Positions 49,647-60,100 of a stretch of 64,000 nt of DNA are shown piece after piece. The notes below the pieces were generated by a model that saw only the letters and a program-made list of their open reading frames with translations, did not search any database and was not told the DNA's origin. The position numbers and the translations under genes are program-made. The stretch's first letter is position 1; each line of letters opens with the position of its first letter. Origin of the DNA: Orbaceae bacterium lpD02 (GTDB lineage Bacteria > Pseudomonadota > Gammaproteobacteria > Enterobacterales > Orbaceae). The stretch lies in contig CP133960.1 in NCBI GenBank assembly GCA_036251875.1, positions 1,196,258-1,260,257 on the forward strand, read 5' to 3'.

Positions 49647-50984
49647 TTAACGCTTTTTATACCGCTTTAGTGGACTATTGGAATCTAAATCAGCTAGCCA
49701 TGCCAGTTTTTCTCTGTATTGCCTTTCAGCACCACGATCAGTTGGTTGGTAATACTGACTATCCGCCATCTCTGGAGGAAAGTAATTTTCACCCGCCGCA
49801 TACGCATTAGCTTCATTATGCGCATAACGGTATTCATCACCATAACCCAAATTTTGCATAAGCTTTGTTGGTGCATTACGTAAATGATTAGGAACATCAT
49901 AATCAGGTAAGCTTTGTGCATCTTTCATCGCTTGATTAAACGCCAAATAGACCGCATTACTTTTCGGAGCACAAGCTAAATAAACAATCGCTTGCGCGAT
50001 GGCTCGTTCACCCTCAGCAGGGCCAACGCGAGTAAAACAGTCCCATGCCGATAACGCCACTTGCATTGCCCTAGGATCGGCATTACCGACATCCTCAGAC
50101 GCTATCGCTAATAAGCGACGAGCAACATAGAGTGGATCGCCTCCGGCACTAATAATTCGAGCATACCAGTAAAGTGCCGCATCAGGCGCGGAGCCGCGAA
50201 CTGATTTATGTACCGCGGAAATCAAATCATAATAACGATCGCCTTGATTATCAAAACGCGCACTGCGCTCACCTACCACCTCTTTTAATAATTCAGGCGT
50301 TAATGTTGGGCTATCACCAGCCATATCAACCAATAATTCAAGGGTATTTAGCGCGCGCCTTGCATCACCACCAGAAAATTGGGCTATTTGAGTTTTAGTT
50401 TCATCAAGCAATGTAATGCCGTTAGCGGCATAACCGCGTTCTTTGTCTGTCATCGCCTGCTGTAAAATTTGCTCAATATCTTGCTCGGTTAAAGACTTAA
50501 GTAAATAGACTCTCGCTCGAGATAATAAAGCCGAGTTCAGTTCAAAAGAGGGATTTTCGGTCGTTGCGCCAATAAAAGTAACCGTGCCATCTTCGACAAA
50601 AGGTAAAAAGGCATCTTGTTGACTTTTATTGAAACGATGAACCTCATCAACAAACAAAATCGTTCTAAATCCCATTTGTTGATTATTTTTAGCTCGTTCA
50701 ACAGCCTCACGAATATCTTTAATACCTGAAGTGACCGCAGAAAGGCGTTCAACTTTGGCATTACCATGATGGGCTATTATTTCAGCTAACGTGGTTTTAC
50801 CCGTACCTGGCGGCCCCCATAAAATCATCGAATGTAAGTGCCCTTCTTCAATCGCTTTTGGCAACGGTTTACCTACGCCAAGTAGGTGCGATTGACCAAT
50901 ATACTCAGCTAAAGTACGAGGGCGCATTCTAGCTGCTAATGGTTTAAACTGTTGATTAGAAAAATCAAATGAGAATGTTGACAT
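49647..50984 (-). CDS. rarA: Replication-associated recombination protein A (AAA+ ATPase)
   Basis: RarA/MgsA clamp-loader-like ATPase acting at stalled forks with SSB. 445 residues from ATG 50984 (a TTG 12 nt upstream lengthens the frame). Walker [10 protein letters not shown] at 57-65, Walker B FVDEVHRF, sensor [25 protein letters not shown], and terminal [19 protein letters not shown]. It follows lolA by 12 nt, the lolA-rarA order of E. coli. serS, next in E. coli, is not here. Confidence 0.97.
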   Translation of the reverse strand: MSTFSFDFSNQQFKPLAARMRPRTLAEYIGQSHLLGVGKPLPKAIEEGHLHSMILWGPPGTGKTTLAEIIAHHGNAKVERLSAVTSGIKDIREAVERAKNNQQMGFRTILFVDEVHRFNKSQQDAFLPFVEDGTVTFIGATTENPSFELNSALLSRARVYLLKSLTEQDIEQILQQAMTDKERGYAANGITLLDETKTQIAQFSGGDARRALNTLELLVDMAGDSPTLTPELLKEVVGERSARFDNQGDRYYDLISAVHKSVRGSAPDAALYWYARIISAGGDPLYVARRLLAIASEDVGNADPRAMQVALSAWDCFTRVGPAEGERAIAQAIVYLACAPKSNAVYLAFNQAMKDAQSLPDYDVPNHLRNAPTKLMQNLGYGDEYRYAHNEANAYAAGENYFPPEMADSQYYQPTDRGAERQYREKLAWLADLDSNSPLKRYKKR

Positions 50985-50996
50985 ATTCGCTTCCAA

Positions 50997-51590
50997 CTAA
51001 CGTTGATCATCCACCGTAACATGTTCTGGAATGGTAAATTTAAAATGGCCCATATCTACTTTCCCTAAAGTTTGATGAGAAAGTACATAAAAATTACGCT
51101 GACCATCACTCTCAATAATGGTAAAATCCGCAATCATACCTGATGGCAACACGCTAATGGTAAAATGCTGCGTTGAATTATCTGTTGGCGTCAGCGTAAA
51201 CGTATTTTGTTTTCTTGACACTTGGTAATCATTCCAAATCGCATTATCACTACTTGTGATTAACAATAATAATCGATTATCTTCTGCTTGATCTAGCGCC
51301 ATAACCGTTACTTGTTCAACCATTGGAGTATAAATCCATAATGCCGTACCATCTGACAATATCAGCGTTTCATCTGGCTCTGTCATTGTCCAATTAAAAT
51401 AGTTAGGTCGATTAACCCACAGCTCGCCGCTTCCTTCTTGAATTAATTGGTCATCGGCAGTTTTAACCTCTTGAGAAAATTGAGCATAAAAACCTTGTAC
51501 TTTACCCAAACGCTCCTTAAGTACATCTTTAGCATCTGCCCAAACAGAACAAGAAGCCAATAAACAGAGTATTAAAAGAATTTTTTTCAC
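50997..51590 (-). CDS. lolA: Outer-membrane lipoprotein carrier protein LolA
   Basis: Periplasmic chaperone carrying lipoproteins from LolCDE to LolB. 197 residues, signal peptide of about 18 residues ending SVWA. Conserved: LKERLGKVQGFYAQFSQEV, GELWVNRPNYFNWTMTEPDETLILSDG and LWIYTPMVEQVTV. Coupled to rarA. In E. coli ftsK precedes lolA; here the pair is separated by yagU. Confidence 0.95.
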   Translation of the reverse strand: MKKILLILCLLASCSVWADAKDVLKERLGKVQGFYAQFSQEVKTADDQLIQEGSGELWVNRPNYFNWTMTEPDETLILSDGTALWIYTPMVEQVTVMALDQAEDNRLLLLITSSDNAIWNDYQVSRKQNTFTLTPTDNSTQHFTISVLPSGMIADFTIIESDGQRNFYVLSHQTLGKVDMGHFKFTIPEHVTVDDQR

Positions 51591-51965
51591 TCGTTACCTA
51601 CCAAAATTAACTATTTATGTTAGCTATAATAAATCAAAACAGATAAATTATCAGCTTATTATATAATTAATTACTGTTTAAAAAAACAGTAATTAATTAT
51701 GGTTGTCATAAATATTTTATTTACTAAAATAAACTACCATTAAAACGGCCCATTTTAGCTAAATCCCAATCTAAACAATTTATTCGTTACTTTAATTTAT
51801 TATTTCATTTCAAATGGTTACATTAAATTGCCATCTTGAATAGCATTATTACTTGTGAGATACTTAAACGTTACTTTTAAAACAAAAAGTATCGAGAATA
51901 CAATTAAGTCTAACTTTCGCGACTATCATATTCAATTATGAATTAAAGTCAGGAGAATATTTAAA
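51591..51965. other. Divergent intergenic region between lolA and yagU
   Basis: 375 AT-rich bases serving both genes. The clearest structure is the 17-bp perfect inverted repeat at 51663-51700, with a 4-nt loop. It is not followed by a T-run on the plus strand and lies upstream of both genes, so it is not an ordinary terminator. No promoter pair stands out. Confidence 0.55.
51663..51700. repeat. 17-bp perfect inverted repeat in the lolA/yagU intergenic region
   Basis: Left arm ATAATTAATTACTGTTT (51663-51679), loop AAAA, right arm its exact complement (51684-51700). Could be an operator or a structured RNA end. Confidence 0.7.
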
Positions 51966-52496
51966 ATGAGTACAGGTTTATTTCAAAAAACAAAACCAGC
52001 AGCTAGATGCTATTCATTAGCGGTTTGGCTTGGCATTATTTCAGGGTTCATTTCAGCATTAGTTAAAAGCGGTACCGAGGGAATTTTACCTCCTCGCTTA
52101 CTAACCGAAGGCGCTCCTCCTGTCACTTTATTAAAAAATTTGGGAGTCGATGTTACTCATTGGGCATACACCTATTCAGAGCAAGTGGTTTATTATGGTG
52201 GTAATTTAGTTCATATCCTGTTTTCAATTGTATCTGCACTTGTTTACTGCGTCGGTGCCGAGATTTTTCCTAAAATTAAGCTATGGCAAGGTATGGTATT
52301 TGGTTTAATCGTCGCGATCGCTTTCCATGGTATTTTAATGCCAATAATAGGTATTTCTACACCAGTTTGGGATCTACGCTTAGAAGAAATTATTTCTGAA
52401 ATATTTGGTACAGCTTTGTGGGTTTGGGTGATCGAAATTGTTCGCCGTGATTTAAGAAATCGCATAACGAAAAAACCTGATCCAGAGTTTCAATAA
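51966..52496 (+). CDS. yagU: YagU family inner-membrane protein (DUF1440)
   Basis: 176 residues against about 204 in E. coli, where YagU is linked to acid resistance. Shared blocks: LAVWLGIISGFISALVKSGTE, VHILFSIVSALVYCVGAEIFPKIKLWQGMVFG, and the C-terminal SEIFGTALWVWVIEIVRRDLRNRIT. Three to four hydrophobic segments. GGAG 10 nt upstream of the ATG. It lies between lolA and ftsK, on the opposite strand, with its own terminator; not part of that locus in E. coli. Confidence 0.9.
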   Translation: MSTGLFQKTKPAARCYSLAVWLGIISGFISALVKSGTEGILPPRLLTEGAPPVTLLKNLGVDVTHWAYTYSEQVVYYGGNLVHILFSIVSALVYCVGAEIFPKIKLWQGMVFGLIVAIAFHGILMPIIGISTPVWDLRLEEIISEIFGTALWVWVIEIVRRDLRNRITKKPDPEFQ

Positions 52497-52545
52497 CAAT
52501 CATTATTAGTCCAATGGTCATTTATTATTGGTCTATAAGTATTAA

Positions 52546-52583
52546 AGGGTTAACCACTTAATTGAAGTTAACCCTATTTTTTT
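52546..52583 (+). terminator. Terminator downstream of yagU
   Basis: AGGGTTAAC (52546-52554) pairs with GTTAACCCT (52567-52575) across a 12-nt loop, followed by ATTTTTTT. Plus-oriented, 50 nt past the stop; it also lies just beyond the ftsK stop on the other strand. Confidence 0.8.
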
Positions 52584-52592
52584 AACATAAAA

Positions 52593-55385
52593 TCAAGCAT
52601 AATCGTTACTTGATGGTGGAGCTAAAACCTCACGATTACCATTATGACTTGGCGCACTTACAATCCCTTGTGATTCCATCTGCTCAACAATTCTAGCTGC
52701 GCGGTTATAACCGATACGAAATTGACGTTGCACACCTGATATTGATGCGCGACGTTTATCAACCACGAATGCGACAACTTGATCAAATAATGGGTCTAGT
52801 TCTTCATCTGTATTATCAAAACCATCGCTATCACCATCATCGGAACTAGTGGTAATATTTTCGATATACTGGACAGGAATACCACGCGCTTTCCAATCTT
52901 GCACTACACTATGAACTTCTTCATCACGAACAAAGGCTCCGTGCACACGAATAGGAATCGAGCTATTTGGTGCTAAATATAGCATATCGCCCATCCCAAG
53001 TAGTGATTCTGCGCCCATTTGGTCTAATATAGTTCGCGAATCAATTTTACTTGAAACAGTAAATGCAATACGTGTTGGAATATTCGCTTTGATTAAACCC
53101 GTAATAACATCAACAGATGGTCTTTGAGTTGCTAGCACTAAATGGATCCCTGCGGCCCGGGCTTTTTGCGCTAAACGAGCAATCAGTTCTTCAACTTTTT
53201 TACCCACCGCCATAATTAAGTCAGCAAACTCATCAACCATCACCACAATATAAGGCAATTTTTCGAGCATTGGCATATCAATGTCCATACTATCGCCCGG
53301 CCGCCATAACGGATCAGGGATTGGTCGCCCCATATCTTCAGCCATTTTTATTTTCTCGTTATAGCCAGCAATGTTTCGAACCCCTAAACTCGACATTAAA
53401 CGATAGCGTTTTTCCATCTCGTTAACACACCAGTTAAGCGCATTCGCCGCATCTTTCATATCCGTTACTACATCAGTAAGTAAGTGCGGGATCCCTTCGT
53501 ATACCGATAACTCGAGCATTTTAGGGTCAATCATAATAAAGCGAACATCTTCAGGTTGTGATTTATATAAAATGCTAAGAATCATCGCATTGACGCCCAC
53601 AGATTTACCAGAACCCGTCGTACCAGCAACGAGTAAATGAGGCATTTTAGCCAAATCGGCAACCACTGATTGCCCCGCTATATCTTTGCCTAAAACAATG
53701 GTTAAAGGTGACTGAGCATTTTTAAACTGAGGGCTATCCAGTACTTCTCTAAAATAAACAGTTTGTCGATTTTGATTAGGTAATTCGAGTCCAACGTAAG
53801 GTTTACCAGGAATGACTTCCACAACCCGTACCGATGAGATGGATAATGAGCGCGCTAAATCACGATCGAGCGTAGAAATACGGGAAGCTTTAACTCCAGG
53901 AGCAAGCTCAATTTCAAAGCGAGTGATCACCGGTCCCGGTAAATAGCCGACGACTCGAGCATTTACTCTAAAATCAGACAAACTCTTTTCAATTAATTCA
54001 GCCGTTGCTTTTAATGCTTGGTGATCAATTTCAATTTGTTTTATAGGTGGAGCAGTTAATAAATCAAGCGCAGGCAATGGTGTTGTTGGCTTTTTAAGCG
54101 GTTTATTATCTTTTTGCAATAAAGGATGAATCAAACTATCGTGGATATTTTGCTTAGTGATAGTTGATGCAACAATTGGCTCATCATTTTCATCACTCAT
54201 GATAGGCTCAGAAGTATCAACTAATGGCGTATAACTACCAACCGGTGCGATGCCATCTTGCTCATTAATATCAACCAATTTAATTAGATCATCTTCATCT
54301 TCATGTTCACTTTTTCCTTCTCCCTGCTGATTTTTATTATTTTTCAATAAAATCGGCGAGTAATAATCAGGATTAATAATAAATTGATGCGCGAGTTCGT
54401 CATCGATATCATGAGTTAATTTAGGTGGCGGGTTATTTTCATCAATCGTAATAATATGTGACTCGTCATATTTTACTGCCATTAACTCATGATCAAAGTC
54501 TGAAACCGCATTTACTTGGTTATTAATAACACTTGGAAAAGAGTCTAATTGGCGATTATCCTCAATATCGATAAGTTTTATGTCTTCAGTAGCAATGTGA
54601 ATATCATTATTACCTTGCTCTACATCGATAGTTATCGGGGTGATTTGTTCATCGCCGCTTTCATTATCCAATGAGCTAACTAGTGCGGGTTCTGGTTCTA
54701 GATCCGTATCTAATTCTGATTGTTCTTGTTCTGACTTTTTAGTCAATAATGTCGCTATTTTTCGAAATAAGCTAATAATTAAGCCAACAATGAAAACCAC
54801 TAACTTACCTGTGATTTCTGCAATAAAAAACCATGACAAACCAGTTAATAAAGTAATACAAGCAATACAAAATGCAAACAGAATAATTGTAGCGCCAATA
54901 TGATTAAAAAATGGTACAACCTCATCTGCAACTATATTTCCTAAGATCCCTCCAGCTTGAAACTGTTCAACATCTTGAATATTGAGTGCAAAAAAACCAG
55001 TCGCACTAAAAATAAAAGCTAAAAATCCAATAACGCGCAGTGATAAACTGAAATAATTTATCAATTTATCGGCATGGTAATAAAAATAAAGCATACCTTG
55101 CACACAAAAGATGATAATAAAGATAGGAATGCTATAAGCCACAAAACCTAAAAACTGCAAAAAAACATCTGATAAGAACGCTCCAACGATCCCGCCCCAA
55201 TTACGAATAGGTTCGTGCCAAGCGGTTTGTGACCAACCTGGATCAGCAGGATCAAATGAGATAAGCGAAAACAAAAAATAAATTGCGCCAGCCAATACTA
55301 AAAATAAAAATACTTCACATAAAATTTGCGTATTATTAAATTTTAGTTTTTGCTGCTTAGTTACCGCGTTGTCTGGCTTTTTCAA
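52593..55385 (-). CDS. ftsK: DNA translocase FtsK
   Basis: Divisome-linked motor that clears chromosome termini and activates XerCD at dif. About 930 residues from TTG 55385 (AGGTG 4-5 nt upstream); no ATG is available at the expected place and a TTG at 55415 is the alternative. Four to five N-terminal membrane helices with [15 protein letters not shown], a linker of about 250 acidic residues, then the motor: Walker A GTTGSGKS with Lys at about 594, VDEFADLIM, and [20 protein letters not shown] in the KOPS-reading gamma domain. E. coli FtsK is 1329 residues; the linker is much shorter here. Confidence 0.95.
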   Translation of the reverse strand: MKKPDNAVTKQQKLKFNNTQILCEVFLFLVLAGAIYFLFSLISFDPADPGWSQTAWHEPIRNWGGIVGAFLSDVFLQFLGFVAYSIPIFIIIFCVQGMLYFYYHADKLINYFSLSLRVIGFLAFIFSATGFFALNIQDVEQFQAGGILGNIVADEVVPFFNHIGATIILFAFCIACITLLTGLSWFFIAEITGKLVVFIVGLIISLFRKIATLLTKKSEQEQSELDTDLEPEPALVSSLDNESGDEQITPITIDVEQGNNDIHIATEDIKLIDIEDNRQLDSFPSVINNQVNAVSDFDHELMAVKYDESHIITIDENNPPPKLTHDIDDELAHQFIINPDYYSPILLKNNKNQQGEGKSEHEDEDDLIKLVDINEQDGIAPVGSYTPLVDTSEPIMSDENDEPIVASTITKQNIHDSLIHPLLQKDNKPLKKPTTPLPALDLLTAPPIKQIEIDHQALKATAELIEKSLSDFRVNARVVGYLPGPVITRFEIELAPGVKASRISTLDRDLARSLSISSVRVVEVIPGKPYVGLELPNQNRQTVYFREVLDSPQFKNAQSPLTIVLGKDIAGQSVVADLAKMPHLLVAGTTGSGKSVGVNAMILSILYKSQPEDVRFIMIDPKMLELSVYEGIPHLLTDVVTDMKDAANALNWCVNEMEKRYRLMSSLGVRNIAGYNEKIKMAEDMGRPIPDPLWRPGDSMDIDMPMLEKLPYIVVMVDEFADLIMAVGKKVEELIARLAQKARAAGIHLVLATQRPSVDVITGLIKANIPTRIAFTVSSKIDSRTILDQMGAESLLGMGDMLYLAPNSSIPIRVHGAFVRDEEVHSVVQDWKARGIPVQYIENITTSSDDGDSDGFDNTDEELDPLFDQVVAFVVDKRRASISGVQRQFRIGYNRAARIVEQMESQGIVSAPSHNGNREVLAPPSSNDYA

Positions 55386-55415
55386 AGTACACCTAAATAA
55401 TGTTGTTATGATCAA

Positions 55416-55729
55416 TGTCTGCTTGTAGGCAAAATTGTATTGATTTTATCATATTTAAAACCAAGTTAAAAATGGGCATCGATGTTGAGATGTCCATTAA
55501 CAGCAACTAAACGATCTAAAGATGTTAAGTCCTCACCAAAAGTGCCAATAAGCAACTATAAAAAGAGTAAAAATTTAAAGCTGCCATTGCAATGAAGCAA
55601 TTGACTGTGGGGAAAATGTTGGCAAGCAATGTTAATTGCCGTTATTTTTTTAGTGTAAATAACCTAGTTATAGACAAAAGCACACCATAGTTCTAAAAAT
55701 ATCATAATAAAATACTGCGTTGAATACAG
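55416..55729. other. Intergenic region between yjaB and ftsK
   Basis: 314 bases. A coding-like minus-strand stretch (55466-55555) reads LLIGTFGEDLTSLDR followed by LVAVNGHLNIDAHF and a stop; it has no good start and may be the 3' remnant of a lost gene. On the plus strand GGCAA/TTGCC (about 55620-55640) followed by GTTATTTTTTT resembles a terminator with no gene ahead of it. Neither is firm. Confidence 0.4.
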
Positions 55730-56176
55730 TTAAGTGGCTTGATAAGCTAAGTGTAATAATGGAAAGGGATTGCCTTGTCCATCTAACTCACTACGTCCAA
55801 CAATTTCAAATCCTTGCTTTTGATAAAAGCGCAGCGCATGCGGGTTTTGCTCATTAACATCAAGGTATATTTGCAGATATCGCTGCTTAACAAAATTGAG
55901 TAATTGCTTACCATAGCCATTGCCTTGATGTTTGTCATCAATAAATAACATCTCTACATTATTATCATTAAGTCCAATAAACCCAACAATTTCGTCTTGG
56001 GCAAGCAAAACCCAAAGCTCAACCTGAGCAAGCCACTCATTTTTTAAACCTTGATATAACTTTTCGATATCTTGCTCGGTTAAAAAAGAGTGGGTTGCTT
56101 TAACGCTATGTTGCCATAAAGCCAGTAATATGGGGTGATCGCCTTGAACCGCTTGCCGAATTTTATTTTGCAACAT
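55730..56176 (-). CDS. yjaB: GNAT-family N-acetyltransferase YjaB
   Basis: 148 residues. The pattern matches E. coli YjaB: ALWQHSVKATHSFL, IVGFIGLNDNNVEMLFID, the acetyl-CoA loop GNGYGKQLL, DVNEQNPHALRFYQKQGFEIVGRSELDGQGNPFPLLHLAY. Acetyl-CoA-dependent acetylation of an unknown acceptor. Overlaps mltG by 14 nt, so the two are translationally linked. Confidence 0.9.
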   Translation of the reverse strand: MLQNKIRQAVQGDHPILLALWQHSVKATHSFLTEQDIEKLYQGLKNEWLAQVELWVLLAQDEIVGFIGLNDNNVEMLFIDDKHQGNGYGKQLLNFVKQRYLQIYLDVNEQNPHALRFYQKQGFEIVGRSELDGQGNPFPLLHLAYQAT

Positions 56177-57203
56177 TGTTAGTACCTCTTTTACGTATAA
56201 ACTGCCTATATTTATCTACTGCTTGTTTATGATTATCATAATTAGTGGTAAACGTATGCCCACCATCACCATTAGCCACAAAATAAAGATAATTAGTCTG
56301 CTCCGGATGAGCTGCCGCTTCGAGTGAAGCAAGACTTGGCATCGCTATTGGTGTGGGCGGTAAACCTGAAATAACGTAGGTGTTAAAGGGGTTATTTTTA
56401 TCTCTTAAATTTTTAGTAAATAAACGACCATTATAGTTATCTCCCATACCATAAATTACGGTTGGATCGGTTTGTAGTAACATATTATATTTTAAACGAT
56501 TAATAAAAACTGAAGCCACTTTAGCTCTTTCATTATCAAGGCCCGTCTCTTTTTCAATAATAGAAGCCATAATAAGCAGCTCATATGGCGTTTTATAAGG
56601 CAACCCTTCGTCTCTGTTATCCCAAACGCTTTGCAAGGCAGTTTGCATTTTTTGATAAGCACGTTTCAAGATGGCGAGATCTGAATCATTTTTAATATAA
56701 GAATAGGTATCTGGGTAGAGCCACCCTTCAAGAGAACCATCAATACCGAGCATTTGAGCTATTTGCGTTAAAGGTAATCCAGTGAGCTTATATTCAAGAT
56801 CGGCAGTGGACGCGAGGGTTACGAGCCAATCTTTAGCGGGCTTCCCTTCGACAAATTTAATTTGAAATTGAACTTCTTTGCCACTCACTAATAATTGTAA
56901 GAATGTCTCAACCGTCATTGCTGATGATAGCTGATAAGTGCCTGATTTGATGCCATGTAATGACGGCTTTATTTTCATTAAATAAGGAATCAAGTAAGCA
57001 TCATCAACTAATGATGCTTGCTCTATTTGCTTAACAAATCCAGTAATTGAAGTGCCTCGCTTCAGCTCAAATAATTGATTAGATTCATTAACACGGATTT
57101 GGGTGTGTGAAAATTTTTCTAAAAAATAGAAACCAAAAACGGCAGTAATACTCAAAAGCACAACACTGACAATAATAAAATAGACAATAAGCTTTTTTTT
57201 CAT
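56163..57203 (-). CDS. mltG: Endolytic murein transglycosylase MltG
   Basis: Inner-membrane-anchored lytic transglycosylase that cuts nascent glycan strands and helps set their length. 346 residues, one N-terminal helix (about 5-27), a LysM-like region, then the YceG domain. Catalytic Glu is in ASIIEKETG (Glu217); also SLEGWLYPDTY, VASVFINRLKYNMLLQTDPTVIYGM and the invariant NTYVISGLPPTPIA. Downstream of alr by 5 nt, replacing the usual pabC-mltG-tmk arrangement. Confidence 0.95.
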   Translation of the reverse strand: MKKKLIVYFIIVSVVLLSITAVFGFYFLEKFSHTQIRVNESNQLFELKRGTSITGFVKQIEQASLVDDAYLIPYLMKIKPSLHGIKSGTYQLSSAMTVETFLQLLVSGKEVQFQIKFVEGKPAKDWLVTLASTADLEYKLTGLPLTQIAQMLGIDGSLEGWLYPDTYSYIKNDSDLAILKRAYQKMQTALQSVWDNRDEGLPYKTPYELLIMASIIEKETGLDNERAKVASVFINRLKYNMLLQTDPTVIYGMGDNYNGRLFTKNLRDKNNPFNTYVISGLPPTPIAMPSLASLEAAAHPEQTNYLYFVANGDGGHTFTTNYDNHKQAVDKYRQFIRKRGTNNVAK

Positions 57204-57208
57204 AGTAA

Positions 57209-58321
57209 TTAGTCTACATAGCGCAATTTTGCACGTTTCGTTAAACGCGTCAAAAGTTCATAAGGGCTCATACCTGAATGCGCAGCGATTTTCTCAACAG
57301 GCAACTCATCATTACCCCAAAATATGACTTCAGTTCCAGCTTGCTCTTTACTATCAGGACCAAGATCAATAAGTATCATATCCATTGCCACCCGACCAAC
57401 TATTGGCACTAAGCGACCATTTAGCCAAACTTGAGTCCCAGGTGAAATATCTCTTGGGTAGCCATCACCATAGCCCATGGCAACGACGCCAAGCTTAGTA
57501 TTGCGACTGCTTTGCCAAATAAGTCCATACCCAACCGATTCACCTTTTTTATGCTCTCTAACTGTAATTATTTCAGATTTTAGTTTCATCACGGGTTTTA
57601 AACCTAATTGGCAACCAGTTGCTTTATTAAGCTCGTTATAATCAAATGGCGACACCCCATAAAGGGCAATGCCGGGTCTGATCACATCCCTATGCGAGGC
57701 GTGCCATGCTAAAATGCCACCTGATGCAGCTAGAGATTGCTTGCCAAGTAATGACGGGTCGGTAATCGAATCGATGAATTGATCAAATACCGTAATCTGT
57801 TTTAGCGTTTCATGCGATGTCAAAATATCGGCACAACTAAAATGACTAAGTATATTTATTGGTTTTTTTACTGAATCACAATTTACTAGCTTGGCAAAAA
57901 ACTGTGTCGCACTATCAGCCCTAAAACCAAGTCTATGCATACCTGAGTCTAATTTGAACCAAACTTTTAAAGCCGCTGGCGTCGATAATTGAGCTAACTT
58001 CTCAATTTGTTCAGAGCAATGCACAACTGTTTGTAAATCGTAATCAATTAATAATTGCATATCATCATGTTGAAATAAACCTTCCAAAACCACTATCGGC
58101 GATTTGATCCCTATTTCTCGAAGTTCAATTGCCTCTTCTAATCGCGCAACACCAAAATAGTCGATATGGTTATCGAGCAAAGTCGCAATTTTTTCTTTAC
58201 CATGGGAATATGCATTGGCTTTTACTATCGCCATGATTTTACTATTTGGACTCAAGTTTCTAAAAAACGCGACATTATGTAATAATCCACTAATACTGAT
58301 TTCAATTGTTGCAATTGACAT
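57209..58321 (-). CDS. alr: Alanine racemase
   Basis: PLP enzyme making D-alanine for peptidoglycan. 370 residues. The PLP lysine lies in MAIVKANAYSHG (usual VKANAYGHG, a Gly-to-Ser change), with the catalytic Tyr in GVSPFD (typically the RPGIALYGVSP loop, present) and RVAMDMILIDLG at the C-terminus. First gene of alr-mltG-yjaB. The single chain carries the whole length of family members; nothing truncated. Confidence 0.95.
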   Translation of the reverse strand: MSIATIEISISGLLHNVAFFRNLSPNSKIMAIVKANAYSHGKEKIATLLDNHIDYFGVARLEEAIELREIGIKSPIVVLEGLFQHDDMQLLIDYDLQTVVHCSEQIEKLAQLSTPAALKVWFKLDSGMHRLGFRADSATQFFAKLVNCDSVKKPINILSHFSCADILTSHETLKQITVFDQFIDSITDPSLLGKQSLAASGGILAWHASHRDVIRPGIALYGVSPFDYNELNKATGCQLGLKPVMKLKSEIITVREHKKGESVGYGLIWQSSRNTKLGVVAMGYGDGYPRDISPGTQVWLNGRLVPIVGRVAMDMILIDLGPDSKEQAGTEVIFWGNDELPVEKIAAHSGMSPYELLTRLTKRAKLRYVD

Positions 58322-58815
58322 TACGTTCCCTACTTATATTTATAACAATTTTATACGTATACGATTAATTAAGTTTTTGCAGCGCCATTAACTCTTTTGG
58401 CTGGTTAGTTCCGAGCAACTTTTCGAATCATGTATATAATAACAGCTAATATAATAACTAAGCTTATCACTCCCTAATATATTATCAAGATAACGGATAC
58501 TGTAGAATGAAAAAGCGTAAAGGTTTAGTAAAACCAATACAGTATATTATAAAACTTACAATAGTTCTCATCATGCTAGGCATAATAAATCAACAATAAT
58601 TGGTATTCCTACTGAATTTTAATACTATTGCAATAAACATAACATAATGAAATAATTGGAATAATATTAAAATTCGTTATGAATAATAATTTGCAATAAA
58701 CCAGTATTTTGAGCTTATCTATTTTAATTTTTGTTTTTAATAATGACAAATAAATTTGCAAGTATTATATTTATCGTCTTAATAAAGATTATAAGGTATT
58801 TATAAGGTATTTACG
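58322..58815. other. 494-bp region upstream of the aminotransferase; possible small membrane peptides
   Basis: Two short open frames with membrane-peptide character: plus 58507-58599 (ATG, MKKRKGLVKPIQ..., 30 residues with one hydrophobic segment, weak GGA 9 nt upstream) and minus 58405-58470 (GTG, 21 residues, MISLVIILAVIIYMIRKVARN). Neither has a convincing RBS. Just before the aminotransferase start an 11-bp unit containing TATAAGGTATT is tandemly repeated, giving two possible Shine-Dalgarno sites. Confidence 0.45.
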
Positions 58816-59994
58816 ATGTCTTCATCTATATGGCAATTTTCCAAACGCGCGGCTGCATTACAAAGTTCAGCAATTAGAGAAATTCTTAAAATAACAGAAC
58901 TTCCTCATGTCATTTCATTTGCGGGTGGGCTACCATCGCCAAATACGTTCCCTGTTGAAAAAATCAAACAAGCAGTAGACAGAATCATGGAAAGTGATGA
59001 AGCATTTAGTGCATTACAATATGGGCCAACTGAAGGTTATAAACCGCTAAGAGAATGGATTGTTACTTTAATTAATCAGCGTGAAAAAACACAATTAAAC
59101 GTTGATAATATTCTTATTGTAACCGGCTCACAACAAGCCCTTGATCTAATTGGTAAGGCGCTAATAGATAAGCAAACCAAAGTACTCGTTGAAACACCTA
59201 CTTATTTAGGCGGTTTGCAAACCTTCACTCAATACGAACCGGAATATGTATCAATTGCTAGCGATGATCACGGTCTTAATCCCGATCTATTAAGTGATGA
59301 AGAGGCAAAATCAGCTAGTTTCTTATATACAATCCCTAACTTTCAAAATCCAACAGGAAGGCGTTTACCTGCCGAGCGGCGTAAAAAGCTAGCTGACAAA
59401 GCCGTCGCTAATAACTTATTGATGATTGAAGATGATCCTTATGGGGAACTCGATTATCAAGGGCATCGTTTACCTAGCTTAATCAGTTATGCACCAAATA
59501 ATACCGTTTATTTAGGTTCCTTTTCCAAGATTTTAGCACCAGGAATGCGCCTAGGTTATGTTGTCGGACCCGCTGATTTTATTAGTAAGCTAGTGCAGCT
59601 AAAACAAGCTGCCGATCTGCATACACCTAGTTATACGCAGCATATTGCATATAACGTGATTAAAGATGGCTATTTAGGCGAGCATATACCGAAAATTCGA
59701 GAGCTGTACAAAAGACGTTGCCAATTTATGCTTGAGCAATTAGCGAAATATATGCCAAATACGGTGCGTTGGACTAAGCCTGAAGGTGGTATGTTTATTT
59801 GGGTGGAACTGCCTGAGCATATTAATAGCACAGAATTACTTACCATAGCAGTTAATAATAATGTTGCTTTTGTGCCTGGGGAAACGTTCTTTGCTACGGA
59901 TCCCAAAACAAACTGTTTACGTTTAGCATTTGTTACGGTACCAGAAGAACGAATTGAACAAGGTATTAAAATCCTTGCTGGTCTAATTAAATAA
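58816..59994 (+). CDS. PLP-dependent aminotransferase, LysN/2-aminoadipate-aminotransferase-like
   Basis: 392 residues, fold type I class I/II aminotransferase of the branch that includes LysN and the aminotransferase part of MocR proteins (no HTH here). Motifs: FAGGLPSPNTFPVEKI, the start of the PLP pocket TGSQQALDLIGKAL, IPNFQNPTGR, IEDDPYGELDY, the PLP lysine in GSFSKILAPGMRLGYV, and VPGETFF with RLAFVT at the end. Likely broad 2-oxoglutarate transaminase; substrate unassigned. RBS AAGG 8 nt upstream. Confidence 0.85.
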   Translation: MSSSIWQFSKRAAALQSSAIREILKITELPHVISFAGGLPSPNTFPVEKIKQAVDRIMESDEAFSALQYGPTEGYKPLREWIVTLINQREKTQLNVDNILIVTGSQQALDLIGKALIDKQTKVLVETPTYLGGLQTFTQYEPEYVSIASDDHGLNPDLLSDEEAKSASFLYTIPNFQNPTGRRLPAERRKKLADKAVANNLLMIEDDPYGELDYQGHRLPSLISYAPNNTVYLGSFSKILAPGMRLGYVVGPADFISKLVQLKQAADLHTPSYTQHIAYNVIKDGYLGEHIPKIRELYKRRCQFMLEQLAKYMPNTVRWTKPEGGMFIWVELPEHINSTELLTIAVNNNVAFVPGETFFATDPKTNCLRLAFVTVPEERIEQGIKILAGLIK

Positions 59995-59998
59995 TCGA

Positions 59999-60039
59999 AT
60001 ATAGCAAGAGCGAGCCTCACGCTCGCTATTTTGCTATAT
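59999..60039 (+). terminator. Terminator of the aminotransferase gene
   Basis: Core AGCGAGC/GCTCGCT with a CTCAC loop, extended by outer ATATAGCAA/TTGCTATAT pairs (59999-60039). A strong hairpin immediately after the stop codon, without a long T-run. Confidence 0.75.
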
Positions 60040-60100
60040 TAACTGAATAAATTGTATTAGAAATAAATACCTATTATTTACTCACTCTATTTTGTAAAAA

